Assembly: GCA_017466125.1 (NCBI GenBank) | Contig: JAFTUS010000154.1 | Location: forward strand, 1 to 32,843 | Direction: 5' to 3' | Length of the DNA: 32,843 bases | Origin: Lentisphaeria bacterium | GTDB lineage: Bacteria; Verrucomicrobiota; Lentisphaeria; Victivallales; Victivallaceae | Shown: one piece after another, positions 1-7,478 of the stretch | How positions within the stretch are numbered: the first letter of the stretch is position 1 | Layout of the letters: each line of letters starts with the position of its first letter | Notes under the pieces: model-generated | What the model was told of the DNA's origin: nothing | Databases searched by the model: none | What the model saw: the letters and a program-made list of their open reading frames with translations, nothing else | Position numbers and translations under genes: made by a program

Positions 1-358
1 AAGGGGCTCTTGGCTTATAGGGCTTATAGGGCTTATAGGGCCTATTCGCCAGCCGCAGCCAATGCCCCCCGTACTACCGACAGGAGCCCACGCCGTAATC
101 TGCGCCAAAAGCCGACACCAAGAGACTCTGCTCGCCGCACCAAGGGGCTCTTGGCTTATAGGGCCTATTCGCCAGCCGCAGCCAATGGCCCCCGTACTGC
201 CGACAGGTGCCCACGCCATAATCTGCGCCAAGAGCCGACACCAAACACCTCTGCTCGCCGCACCAAGAGGCTCTTGGCTTATAGGGCTTATAGGGCTTAT
301 TCGCCAGCCGCAGCCAAGGGCAACCGTACTGCTGATAGGTACTCACGCCATCATCTGC
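1..358. repeat. Nested direct-repeat array, about 2.7 units of 123-141 bp
   Basis: Three head-to-tail copies begin at 1, 142 and 265, each opening with AAGRGGCTCTTGGCTTATAG. Unit 1 is 141 bp and unit 2 is 123 bp. The 18-bp difference equals two copies of an internal 9-bp repeat, GGCTTATAG, which is present 3, 1 and 2 times in units 1, 2 and 3. Unit 3 is interrupted after 358 by an 86-bp insertion and its sequence resumes at 445. The array starts at the window edge, so it may extend to the left. It lies just downstream of the trmB stop codon. Open frames on both strands (AYR or PYK repeats) follow from the 9-bp period, and I see no start signal or domain to support a gene. Confidence 0.9.
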
Positions 359-444
359 TTTTGGGGGAGTCCAGAGGGGTGCGCCCCGCCCCCTCTGGTG
401 ACGGCAGCAACGTCGCCGTCACTACCTGCCCGCGGGTGCTACCC
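359..444. repeat. 86-bp hairpin-rich insertion in repeat unit 3
   Basis: Units 1 and 2 read ATCTGC directly followed by GCCAARAGCC. In unit 3 these two blocks are separated by exactly these 86 bp. The insert holds three successive hairpins: CCAGAGGGG (371-379) with CCCCTCTGG (390-398); TGACGGC (399-405) with GCCGTCA (415-421); and GCGGGT (432-437) with ACCCGC (441-446, just crossing the right boundary). There is no reading frame of note. It resembles a REP- or MITE-like palindromic element, but no target-site duplication is obvious. Confidence 0.75.
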
Positions 445-463
445 GCCAAAAGCCGACACCAAG
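445..463. repeat. Resumed tail of repeat unit 3
   Basis: GCCAAAAGCCGACACCAAG repeats the internal segment seen at 104-122 in unit 1 and, with one change, at 226-244 in unit 2. This defines the right boundary of the 86-bp insertion. After this point the sequence diverges and reaches the trmB stop codon at 476. Confidence 0.75.
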
Positions 464-475
464 CCCCTCTTTTGC

Positions 476-1108
476 TCAATGGCCTGCGGAGGGCAACACC
501 AACGGGATCTTGCGGAAAGCGATGTGTTTGACCGCCTTGCCTTCATCGTTCCAGCGGCGTTCAAAGTCGCTTTTGATGTCCTTGAGTTCTTCGATCGTTT
601 CGGGGGCAGAGACGAAAATACCGGATGACAACAGCAGTTTTTCCACCGCTTCGCAGTACGGCACATCATCACTGGAAAAGTGGAAAACACCGTCCTCTTT
701 CAGCACACGGTGGATCTGCGAAAGAAAATCGCTTGCCAGCAGGCGGTGTCCTTTGTGACGGTCTTTCGGCCACGGGTCGGGGCAGAGCAGATGGATACGG
801 TCGAGAGCGCGGTCGGGCATCATCAGAGCGATCAGATGCCGTGCTTCGGTGCGCAGGACAGCGAGATTTTCCAGTTCCATGCGGTTGGCGCGTTTCACCA
901 CTTTGCGGAGACGGCCGACCATTACATCGGCGGCAAGGATCTGCCGTTCGGGGAAACGTTTTGCCAGTTCGCAGGTATAAGAGCCGCAGCCGCAGCCGAG
1001 ATCGAGTTCAACGATCTCTCTGTTGAGCAGTTCCTGCGGCATGAGAAAGTAAGTTCCGGTGAAGAAACGGATTTGGGCATCTTCGGGATGATTTGCACTG
1101 TTGACCAT
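476..1108 (-). CDS. trmB: tRNA (guanine-N7-)-methyltransferase TrmB
   Basis: The product uses S-adenosylmethionine to make m7G46 in the variable loop of tRNAs. The SAM site is LDLGCGCGSYTCELAKRF near the N-terminus. The family signature follows: CPDPWPKDRHKGHRL, then SSDDVPYCE (the usual TD..Y region) and a C-terminal KSDFERRWNDEGKAV. I chose the ATG at 1108 because it sits one base after the stop of the upstream gene and gives 210 residues, normal for TrmB. The longer frame from 1171 would overlap that gene by about 60 bp. It is the third gene of the metY - rdgC-like - trmB operon and ends next to the repeat array. Confidence 0.9.
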   Translation of the reverse strand: MVNSANHPEDAQIRFFTGTYFLMPQELLNREIVELDLGCGCGSYTCELAKRFPERQILAADVMVGRLRKVVKRANRMELENLAVLRTEARHLIALMMPDRALDRIHLLCPDPWPKDRHKGHRLLASDFLSQIHRVLKEDGVFHFSSDDVPYCEAVEKLLLSSGIFVSAPETIEELKDIKSDFERRWNDEGKAVKHIAFRKIPLVLPSAGH

Positions 1109-1109
1109 A

Positions 1110-2195
1110 TCAGAGAGCGTCCCGGTTTTCTGCCCATTCGCGGACTTTTTTCTGGAAATTTTCCGCCTCAATGCCCATCATGGAATCGGCAAACTTGCAG
1201 AAGTAACCGATGAAAGCATCGCGGAACACGCTCAAATTCTGCACCCGTTCGCAGAAAACGGAGTCTTCATCCATATTTTCCCCTTCGGGCAGTTTGAACG
1301 AACCGAAAGCGAACTGGTCGGCATCGAATGTGCCGCTCCAGATCTCTCCGCCGCGGGTGATGGTCAGTTTGGCTTTTTTCAGTTTCTTACCGGCGGCGAG
1401 AGCGGCTTTCGCCTCGGCGGAACGGGTGGGGCTGTCGCCCTTTTTCACGGTGGATTCGCCCGCGCCCTGTCCCTCGTCGGCAACGAAGAGCAGCGGAGCT
1501 TCCACCAGCACTTCAAATTCGCCGTGGGGTTCGACTTTTATCGTGGATTCGGTTTCGCTGTAAAACCAGAGCCAGGTGAGAAAATCCCTGCCGATGGTGG
1601 GTTCGGAACTCTTCTGACCGTTGAAGGAGAGTTCAGGGAAACTGACCTCCGTGGTCTGATACTTGCGGTCGAGAATAAGCCCCGGAGTCAACTGGATGGG
1701 TTCGACCTTGACGGTCTGGAAAAAGGTATCCAGAAAGAGGTCGATCTGGGTATTGCTCGATGCCCCGACATAGAGCAGTTTTTCGTTGGGGTCAAGCACC
1801 ATGGGGATACCGGAAAGTGCGGGAGGCATCTTCTGGATGTGTTTTTCCAGAGCCTCTTCTTTGATCTGTTTTTTCATTTTGCTGGAGACGTATTCCAGAT
1901 TATTGGCACGCATGTAGGCGCGTTCTTCGCGTTTGCATACGGCATTGAGCAATGCGGTGGGCATCTTGCGGACAGCCTGACGCAGTGTGAGGTAGTAACA
2001 GCCCCCCATCATGGCATTTTCGTCGATATCGGTATCCAGCAGGTGCTGACCGGTGACCCAGCCCAACTGGGGTTCATCGGAAACGGCATCCAGCGGACCG
2101 GCTTTGCGGGCTTTGAAAAGAGCCGGCAGATTATCGGGAAGTTCACCATTCAGATCAAACATGGCGAACGTAAATGAACCTCGTTCAAACGGCAT
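1110..2195 (-). CDS. RdgC-like recombination-associated protein
   Basis: A 361-residue protein with the layout of RdgC, the ring-shaped DNA-binding protein known from Proteobacteria that modulates RecA and replication restart. The resemblance includes a GWV motif near residue 46, then a segment with the order of RdgC's KQALEAKI...LKDEVLHSLLPRAFS region (here LLNAVCKREERAYMRAN, then KKQIKEEALEKHIQKMPPALS). A hydrophobic strand (LLYVGASSNTQIDLFL) and a VEPIQLTP segment follow. It is longer than E. coli RdgC (303 aa), mainly through an Ala/Lys-rich linker near residues 255-275. AAGGA precedes the ATG at 2195. It lies 24 bp after metY and abuts trmB. The assignment is from remembered family sequence and is moderately sure; no catalytic residues are expected. 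Confidence 0.65.
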   Translation of the reverse strand: MPFERGSFTFAMFDLNGELPDNLPALFKARKAGPLDAVSDEPQLGWVTGQHLLDTDIDENAMMGGCYYLTLRQAVRKMPTALLNAVCKREERAYMRANNLEYVSSKMKKQIKEEALEKHIQKMPPALSGIPMVLDPNEKLLYVGASSNTQIDLFLDTFFQTVKVEPIQLTPGLILDRKYQTTEVSFPELSFNGQKSSEPTIGRDFLTWLWFYSETESTIKVEPHGEFEVLVEAPLLFVADEGQGAGESTVKKGDSPTRSAEAKAALAAGKKLKKAKLTITRGGEIWSGTFDADQFAFGSFKLPEGENMDEDSVFCERVQNLSVFRDAFIGYFCKFADSMMGIEAENFQKKVREWAENRDAL

Positions 2196-2219
2196 GATAA
2201 AATCCTTTTTGTTGTTGTG

Positions 2220-3497
2220 TTACGCTTTGGCAAGAGCCTGATCGAAGTCGGCGATGATGTCGTCGATATTTTCGATGCCGACCGTGACCCGGATCATATC
2301 CGGGGAGACTCCGGCGGCGACCAGTTCTTCATCGGAAAGTTGACGGTGGGTCATGCTGGCGGGGTGCAGGACCCCGGTGCGCACATCGGCAACGTGGACG
2401 ACGATCGCCGCCAGTTTCAGGGAGTTCATAACGATCTCGCCCGCCGCCTTGCCGCCCTTCACGCCGAAACAGAGAACGCCGGAGGCTCCGTTGGGCATAT
2501 ATTTTTCCATCATGGGCCGCTGGGGACTGTCTTTCAAACCGGGATAGTTGACCCATGCGACCTTTTCGTGTTTCTGCAGATGTTCCGCCAGTTTGAGGGC
2601 GTTGGAACTGTGACGTTCCATGCGCAGATGCAGTGTTTCCAGCCCGATATTGGTGAGCATGGCATTCATGGGAGCCATGGGAACGCCGAGGTCACGGATG
2701 AACTGCGCACGCATTTTCACCGAGTAGGGACAGGCGGCGAAGTTGTCCGTATAGACCAGTCCGTGATAGGAGGGGTCGGGGTTGCAGAGTTCGGGGAACT
2801 TGCCGTTCTTCCAGTTGAAATCACCTTTTTCGATGATGATGCCGCCGACTGCCAGCGCATGACCGTCGGAATATTTGGTCGTGGAGTGGGTCACGATGTC
2901 CGCTCCGAATTCAAAGGGACGGCACAGCACCGGGGTCGGGAACGTATTGTCCACGATCAGCGGCACGCCGTTTTCGTGGGCAATGGCGGCGAAGCGTTCG
3001 ATGTCCAGCATGATAAGTGCGGGGTTTGCCAGCGTTTCACCGAAAAGAGCCTTGGTGTTGGGGCGGAAGGCTTTGCGCACAGTGTCACTATCCGCATCGG
3101 GCTGGACGAAAGTCACTTCAACGCCGAATTTCTTGAGGGTGTTGGTCAGAAGAGAGACCGTTCCCCCGTAAAGGCTGGAGACCGCCACGACGTGATCGCC
3201 GGAACGGGCGATATTCATGATCGCAAGCGTGTTTGCCGTCTGTCCGGCACTGGTGGCGACAGCGGCGACACCGCCTTCGAGAGCCGCCATTTTCTTTTCC
3301 AGCACATCGACGGTGGGGTTGGCGAGACGGGTGTAGAAGAAACCCTCCCGTTTCAGGTCGAAGAGGTCTGCCACACTCTGGGCATCGTCATAGCGGAACG
3401 TGGTACTCTGCACCAGCGGAGTTACGCGGGGGCCGCCGTTTTCGGGATCATAGCCGCTCTGTACGGCAAGTGTTTCGATTTTCCAATTATCGTTCAT
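2220..3497 (-). CDS. metY: O-acetylhomoserine sulfhydrylase (aminocarboxypropyltransferase)
   Basis: A PLP-dependent Cys/Met-metabolism enzyme that makes homocysteine from O-acetylhomoserine and sulfide in the cytoplasm. It is 425 residues, the usual MetY length and longer than MetB/MetC enzymes (about 380-400). Landmarks are VTPLVQSTTFRYDD near the N-terminus, YTRLANPTVDVLEKKMAALEGG, VDNTFPTPVLCRPFEFGADI and the PLP-lysine segment HSTTKYSDGHALAVGG, with the lysine at residue 208. The ATG at 3497 has a strong AAGGAGG 6 bases upstream, so the longer frame from 3560 is rejected. It is first in a minus-strand operon driven by a promoter at 3533-3560. The predicted leader is only about 30 nt, leaving no room for a SAM riboswitch. 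Confidence 0.93.
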   Translation of the reverse strand: MNDNWKIETLAVQSGYDPENGGPRVTPLVQSTTFRYDDAQSVADLFDLKREGFFYTRLANPTVDVLEKKMAALEGGVAAVATSAGQTANTLAIMNIARSGDHVVAVSSLYGGTVSLLTNTLKKFGVEVTFVQPDADSDTVRKAFRPNTKALFGETLANPALIMLDIERFAAIAHENGVPLIVDNTFPTPVLCRPFEFGADIVTHSTTKYSDGHALAVGGIIIEKGDFNWKNGKFPELCNPDPSYHGLVYTDNFAACPYSVKMRAQFIRDLGVPMAPMNAMLTNIGLETLHLRMERHSSNALKLAEHLQKHEKVAWVNYPGLKDSPQRPMMEKYMPNGASGVLCFGVKGGKAAGEIVMNSLKLAAIVVHVADVRTGVLHPASMTHRQLSDEELVAAGVSPDMIRVTVGIENIDDIIADFDQALAKA

Positions 3498-3532
3498 GAT
3501 ATTCCTCCTTAAATAAAAAATGTCATTTATGA

Positions 3533-3560
3533 AATATACTTGCAAAAATGAAATTTGCAA
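3533..3560 (-). promoter_or_regulatory. Promoter for metY operon
   Basis: On the minus strand, TTGCAA (3560-3555) is followed after 16 bp by TATATT (3538-3533). The predicted start near 3526 is about 29 nt ahead of the metY ATG. The promoter is divergent from, and next to, the ptsH promoter. Confidence 0.6.
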
Positions 3561-3571
3561 GGGTAAAACAG

Positions 3572-3600
3572 TTGCTTTTTTGCGAAAGTGGGTGTATATT
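3572..3600 (+). promoter_or_regulatory. Promoter for ptsH operon
   Basis: TTGCTT (3572-3577), a 17-bp spacer and TATATT (3595-3600). The predicted start is near 3607, giving a leader of about 34 nt before ptsH. Confidence 0.65.
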
Positions 3601-3640
3601 ATATACGCGATTTGTTTTGAAATACGATTGGAGAAATCAG

Positions 3641-3931
3641 ATGAATGCCGTTTTGGAACAGGAAGTTACAGTATTGAGCGAGATGGGTCTGCACACCCGT
3701 CCCGCCGCTCAGCTTGCCAAAATGGCGACTGCTTTCAACGCTACGATTTTTCTCTCCCGCTGGGAAGACCCCGCCAGTGAAACCGAATGCAGCAGTATTC
3801 TCGGCTTGCTCATGCTCGCCGCTCCGCGCGGCGCAAAACTGAGGGTCAAGGCGATCGGGGCGGATGCGGAAAATGCCATCCGGCACGTGGCAGAATATTT
3901 TGCCGCCGGGTTCGGCGACGAGCGGGAATAA
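3641..3931 (+). CDS. ptsH: HPr-family phosphocarrier protein
   Basis: HPr accepts phosphate from enzyme I on a histidine and passes it to sugar-specific PTS components or regulators. The active-site motif is GLHTRPAAQLAKMA with His18. The regulatory-serine helix appears as CSSILGLLMLAA with Ser52; the Lys that usually precedes this Ser is a Ser here. At 96 residues it is slightly long because of extra residues in the SRWEDPASETE segment before that helix. GGAGA lies ahead of the ATG at 3641. ptsI follows 17 bp later. No EII genes occur in the window, so a regulatory role or PTS permeases elsewhere are both possible. Confidence 0.88.
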   Translation: MNAVLEQEVTVLSEMGLHTRPAAQLAKMATAFNATIFLSRWEDPASETECSSILGLLMLAAPRGAKLRVKAIGADAENAIRHVAEYFAAGFGDERE

Positions 3932-3948
3932 CAGCAAGGATAACGCAC

Positions 3949-5733
3949 ATGAAAACTGCGATGAAGACGATACAGGCGATTGCCGTGTCTCCCGGTATTG
4001 CGATCGGGCGGGTCATGCAAGTTCGCGGCAACAGCCGTTTTCAGGAACCCGAACTTGTCCGCATCCTGCCGGAAGATGCCGAAAAAGAGGTCGGCCGTTT
4101 CCATACCGCCATCGCCAATGCGAAAAGTCAACTCGCCGAACTCCAAAAAGAGGTGCGGCAGAAACTCAATACCACCGGTGCCGATATTTTTGAAGCACAT
4201 CTGCTGCTGCTCGAAGACAAGACCCTGACCGCCGAAGTGGAAAAAGGGATACGCTCCGGACTTTACGCGTCAGAATACGCCGTATTTCTCGCCGTGGAAA
4301 AATTCGCTGCCGTTTTCGGGGCGATGAAAGATGAATATCTGCGGGAACGTGCTACCGACATCCGCGATGTCGCCTCCCGTATCATGGATTGCCTCGGCAA
4401 TATCCGGCGGGAAGGCATCTCCATCGAAGACCGCCGCATCATCATCGCCAACAATCTCACCCCCTCCGAAACGGCAAAGCTGAACCCCAAAAATGTACTC
4501 GGTTTCGCGTCGGAAACAGGCAGTATCACCAGTCATACCGCCATTATCGCCCGTTCGATGCAGCTCCCCGCCGTCGTCGGCATCCCCGCCGAACTGACGG
4601 AGACCCTCACCGCCGATGACAAAGTCATTATCGACGGTTACAGCGGCAAACTGATCATCAATCCCGATGAGCGCACCGAAGAGGCGTACCGCCTCCGTTC
4701 CAGAGCGGCGGGCAAACTGCTCAGTCAACTTGCACAGGAAAAAAGTCTGCGCAGTGAAACGACGGACGGCTTCTGCTGTCAGCTCGCCGTCAATCTGGAC
4801 TCCATGGAGAAACTCGATGAAGTCGAACGCTCCGGTGCCGACGGCATCGGACTTTTCCGCACGGAATTTCTCTTTATGAACCGTAACGGACTGCCCGATG
4901 AAGAAGAGCAGCTCGGTATCTATAAAAAACTGCTCGTCGCCAACGGCGACGCGCCGGTGATCGTCCGTACACTCGATGTGGGCGGCGACAAATTCGACAG
5001 CGTGATCTACCGCAACAACGAACAGAACCCGTTTCTCGGCTTGCGGGGCATCCGCCTCTGTCTGCATGAACGTCAGGATCTTTTCAGGACCCAGCTGCGG
5101 GCGTTGCTCCGGGCGGGCGTATCCGGCAATCTCTACGTGATGATCCCCATGGTCAGCAGTGTCCGTGAAGTGGTGACGACCAAAGAGTTGATCGCCGAAC
5201 TTCAGGAGGAACTCAAAGCCGAAGGCAGAGAGTTCATCTCGCATCTGAATTTCGGCATCATGGTCGAAACTCCTGCGGCGGCAGTCATGGCGGACAGGAT
5301 CGCTCCTCTGGTGGATTTTTTCAGTATCGGCACCAACGATCTCTTGCAATACACCATGGCGATCGACCGCAGCAATGAACGGGTGGCGTATCTTTACCGC
5401 CCCAGTCACCCGGCGATCCTTGAATTGATCCGCATGACCGTTGAAGCCGCCCGGAAGAACAATATTTTCGTCAGCGTCTGCGGACAGATGGCAGCCGACC
5501 CGTTCCTCGTGCCGCTGCTGCTGGGGCTGGGTGTCGATGAATTGAGCGTGCCGCCCTCCGCAGTACCCATTATCCGGCGGACGATCCGCTCGCTGGCACT
5601 GAGCGAAGCCGAAGAGATGACCCGGCAGGCTCTGCTTTGCTCAAACGCCTCGGACTCTCTGGAACTCTCTTCACGGCTTCTGCAGAAAAGCGCGCCGGAA
5701 ATCGCCGGGATGCAGATGGCAGTAACCGAATGA
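3949..5733 (+). CDS. ptsI: Phosphoenolpyruvate-protein phosphotransferase (PTS enzyme I)
   Basis: Enzyme I transfers phosphate from PEP to HPr. The 594-residue protein (family about 575) has all parts in order: N-terminal AIAVSPGIAIGRV, phosphohistidine motif GSITSHTAIIARSMQLPAVVG with His196, GIGLFRTEFLFMNR, the PEP-binding NFGIMVETPAAAVMAD, FSIGTNDLLQYTMAIDR and the catalytic cysteine in VSVCGQMAADP (Cys511). An AAGGA motif about 8 nt before the ATG at 3949 supports this start over the later ATG at 3961. It is co-transcribed with ptsH and followed 25 bp later by a deoxyribosyltransferase-like gene. Confidence 0.95.
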   Translation: MKTAMKTIQAIAVSPGIAIGRVMQVRGNSRFQEPELVRILPEDAEKEVGRFHTAIANAKSQLAELQKEVRQKLNTTGADIFEAHLLLLEDKTLTAEVEKGIRSGLYASEYAVFLAVEKFAAVFGAMKDEYLRERATDIRDVASRIMDCLGNIRREGISIEDRRIIIANNLTPSETAKLNPKNVLGFASETGSITSHTAIIARSMQLPAVVGIPAELTETLTADDKVIIDGYSGKLIINPDERTEEAYRLRSRAAGKLLSQLAQEKSLRSETTDGFCCQLAVNLDSMEKLDEVERSGADGIGLFRTEFLFMNRNGLPDEEEQLGIYKKLLVANGDAPVIVRTLDVGGDKFDSVIYRNNEQNPFLGLRGIRLCLHERQDLFRTQLRALLRAGVSGNLYVMIPMVSSVREVVTTKELIAELQEELKAEGREFISHLNFGIMVETPAAAVMADRIAPLVDFFSIGTNDLLQYTMAIDRSNERVAYLYRPSHPAILELIRMTVEAARKNNIFVSVCGQMAADPFLVPLLLGLGVDELSVPPSAVPIIRRTIRSLALSEAEEMTRQALLCSNASDSLELSSRLLQKSAPEIAGMQMAVTE

Positions 5734-5758
5734 TGCAACACAGGAAAGTGATACGATT

Positions 5759-6178
5759 ATGAAAATGGACAAACAAGTACAAACCGTTTATCTCTCCGGA
5801 CCGATTATGGACGAAGTGGAAGGGTCCGCAAGAGAGTGGCGCGAAACCGCCAAGGCTCTGCTGAAAGACCGTTTCCGCCTGCTGGACCCCATGCGGCGCA
5901 AATTCGTTGACCGTCAGGTAGACAGTGCCAACGAGATCGTGGAATTTGATCTTCAGGACGTGCGCAACTCCGACATCATTCTGGTCAACTACAACCGTGC
6001 CAGCATCGGTACGAGTATGGAAGTCTTTTACGCCGCCCACGATCAGGGCAAGTTCGTAGTGGCTTTTTCGCCGCTCGAATACAAGGATTGCAGTCCGTGG
6101 ATGGCGCGTTTCTGCACCAAGATCCTGCCCACGCTGGAAGATGCGGTCGATTACATCATCACGCACTTTGACGAGTAA
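5759..6178 (+). CDS. Nucleoside 2-deoxyribosyltransferase-like protein
   Basis: A 139-residue protein of the nucleoside 2-deoxyribosyltransferase fold, a family that exchanges bases between deoxynucleosides or hydrolyses N-glycosidic bonds. Signatures are VYLSGPI at the N-terminus, LLDPMRRK, IVEFDLQDVRNSDIILVNY and SIGTSMEVFYA, which carries the expected catalytic Glu, then GKFVVAF. The true substrate cannot be read from the sequence; some family members are nucleotide hydrolases. The ATG at 5759 has GGAAAG about 11 nt upstream; a second ATG at 5765 is also possible. It lies in the ptsHI - waaA operon. Confidence 0.75.
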   Translation: MKMDKQVQTVYLSGPIMDEVEGSAREWRETAKALLKDRFRLLDPMRRKFVDRQVDSANEIVEFDLQDVRNSDIILVNYNRASIGTSMEVFYAAHDQGKFVVAFSPLEYKDCSPWMARFCTKILPTLEDAVDYIITHFDE

Positions 6179-6197
6179 ATCAAAAATCGGAGCAACT

Positions 6198-7478
6198 ATG
6201 CTGAAATTCATCTACAATCTGTTTTTACCTGTCGGTTTTCTCTTTTTTCTGCCCGGAGTGATCTGGAAATACCGCAACCGCGGCGGCTGGAAAGATACGT
6301 TCCGGGAACGCTTCGCCGGATTTTCCCCGAAACGGATCGAAGAACTCAAAGCGTTTCACGGTGCCGTCTGGATCCACGCCGTCAGTGTCGGCGAAACCGT
6401 CGTGGCTCTCTCGCTGCTCAAAGAGTATCACCGTCTGCACCCTGAACGGAAGTTCATCCTCTCGACCACCACGACCACGGGACAGGAACTGGCGCGCAAA
6501 CAGGAACTCCCCAATACCGCTGTGATCTTCTGCCCGCTGGACTTCCGCTGGATGGTGCGCAAGACGCTGAATATCCTCAAACCCGCCATGCTGGTCATTT
6601 TTGAAACGGAGATCTGGCCCAATCTGATCTTGGAAAGCCGCAAGCGGGATATTCCCGTTGTGCTGGTCAACGCCCGTATGTCCGACCATTCCGTGAAAGG
6701 CTACAAAAAAGCATCGTTCTTCTTCGGACCTCTGCTGGAGAAGTTCAACCTTATCTCCGCCCAGTCGGAGGGGGATGCCGCCCGTTTCAAAGACATTTCC
6801 CCCAAAGCCAATGCCGTTGTGACCGGCAATTTGAAGTTCGACCAGAAGTTGCCGGAAAATCTCCCCGCCGCCGAATTTGAAAAATATTTCGGCAGCGGCG
6901 AATATGTCGTTCTGCTCGCCGCAAGCACCCACCCCGGCGAAGAAGATCTGATCGTTGAAACATTCCGCAAACTGCAGAACGATTTCCCGCAGCTGCGGCT
7001 GGTACTGGTGCCGCGCCATGCGGAACGCGGTGCCGACCTCAGTACCATGCTGACTTCCCAGGGGGTCAGTTTCGCCCGCCGCAGCCGGATGGCGGCGGCT
7101 GAACCGCCCGTGGATGTGCTGCTCGCCGATACCACAGGTGAAATGCTCCGATTGATGAGCGGTGCCGATATCGTTATCATGGGCAAAAGTCTTGCCGGAC
7201 ACGATGAAGGTCACAACCTTATCGAACCGGCTCTGCTCAACAAACCCATTGTCACCGGGCATGTGCTGCGCAACTTCCGCTTTATTCTGAACGTTCTGCT
7301 TCAGGATAACGCCCTTGTCGCCGTAACTTCCGATGCAGAACTCTTCCCGCAGTTGAGCAAACTTATCTCCGATGCCGATCTGCGCAAGGAACTCGGTCAG
7401 CGGGCGGGGGACATCATCCGTCAGCACGCCGGAGCGACCGACCGCACCGTCAATTATCTGGAAGAATTGCTGAAATGA
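6198..7478 (+). CDS. waaA: 3-deoxy-D-manno-octulosonic acid (Kdo) transferase
   Basis: WaaA adds Kdo from CMP-Kdo to lipid IVA in LPS core assembly, at the cytoplasmic face of the inner membrane. The 426-residue protein has an N-terminal hydrophobic anchor (FIYNLFLPVGFLFFLP), the family motif VWIHAVSVGETVVALSLL, STTTTTGQELA and FETEIWPNLI. The C-terminal glycosyltransferase B half has LLAASTHPGEED, VPRHAER and GHDEGHNLIEPALLNKP. It implies an LPS-type outer membrane. The ATG at 6198 is preceded by CGGAG. The stop overlaps the start of the MATE gene by 4 bp, so the two are translationally coupled. Confidence 0.93.
   Translation: MLKFIYNLFLPVGFLFFLPGVIWKYRNRGGWKDTFRERFAGFSPKRIEELKAFHGAVWIHAVSVGETVVALSLLKEYHRLHPERKFILSTTTTTGQELARKQELPNTAVIFCPLDFRWMVRKTLNILKPAMLVIFETEIWPNLILESRKRDIPVVLVNARMSDHSVKGYKKASFFFGPLLEKFNLISAQSEGDAARFKDISPKANAVVTGNLKFDQKLPENLPAAEFEKYFGSGEYVVLLAASTHPGEEDLIVETFRKLQNDFPQLRLVLVPRHAERGADLSTMLTSQGVSFARRSRMAAAEPPVDVLLADTTGEMLRLMSGADIVIMGKSLAGHDEGHNLIEPALLNKPIVTGHVLRNFRFILNVLLQDNALVAVTSDAELFPQLSKLISDADLRKELGQRAGDIIRQHAGATDRTVNYLEELLK

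Noticed and set aside
1..358. Possible CRISPR array
   Set aside because: Units are over 120 bp and nearly identical throughout, with no unique spacers and no cas genes.
10..628. Open frames on both strands with AYR, PYK or similar peptide repeats
   Set aside because: They follow from the 9-bp and 123-141-bp DNA periods, have no ribosome site, and exist in several frames at once.
1101..3512. Two long plus-strand open frames (358 and 431 codons)
   Set aside because: They are antisense to trmB, rdgC-like and metY, which have clear motifs and ribosome sites.
3498..3532. SAM-type riboswitch ahead of metY
   Set aside because: The predicted leader is only about 30 nt, too short for any known SAM riboswitch.
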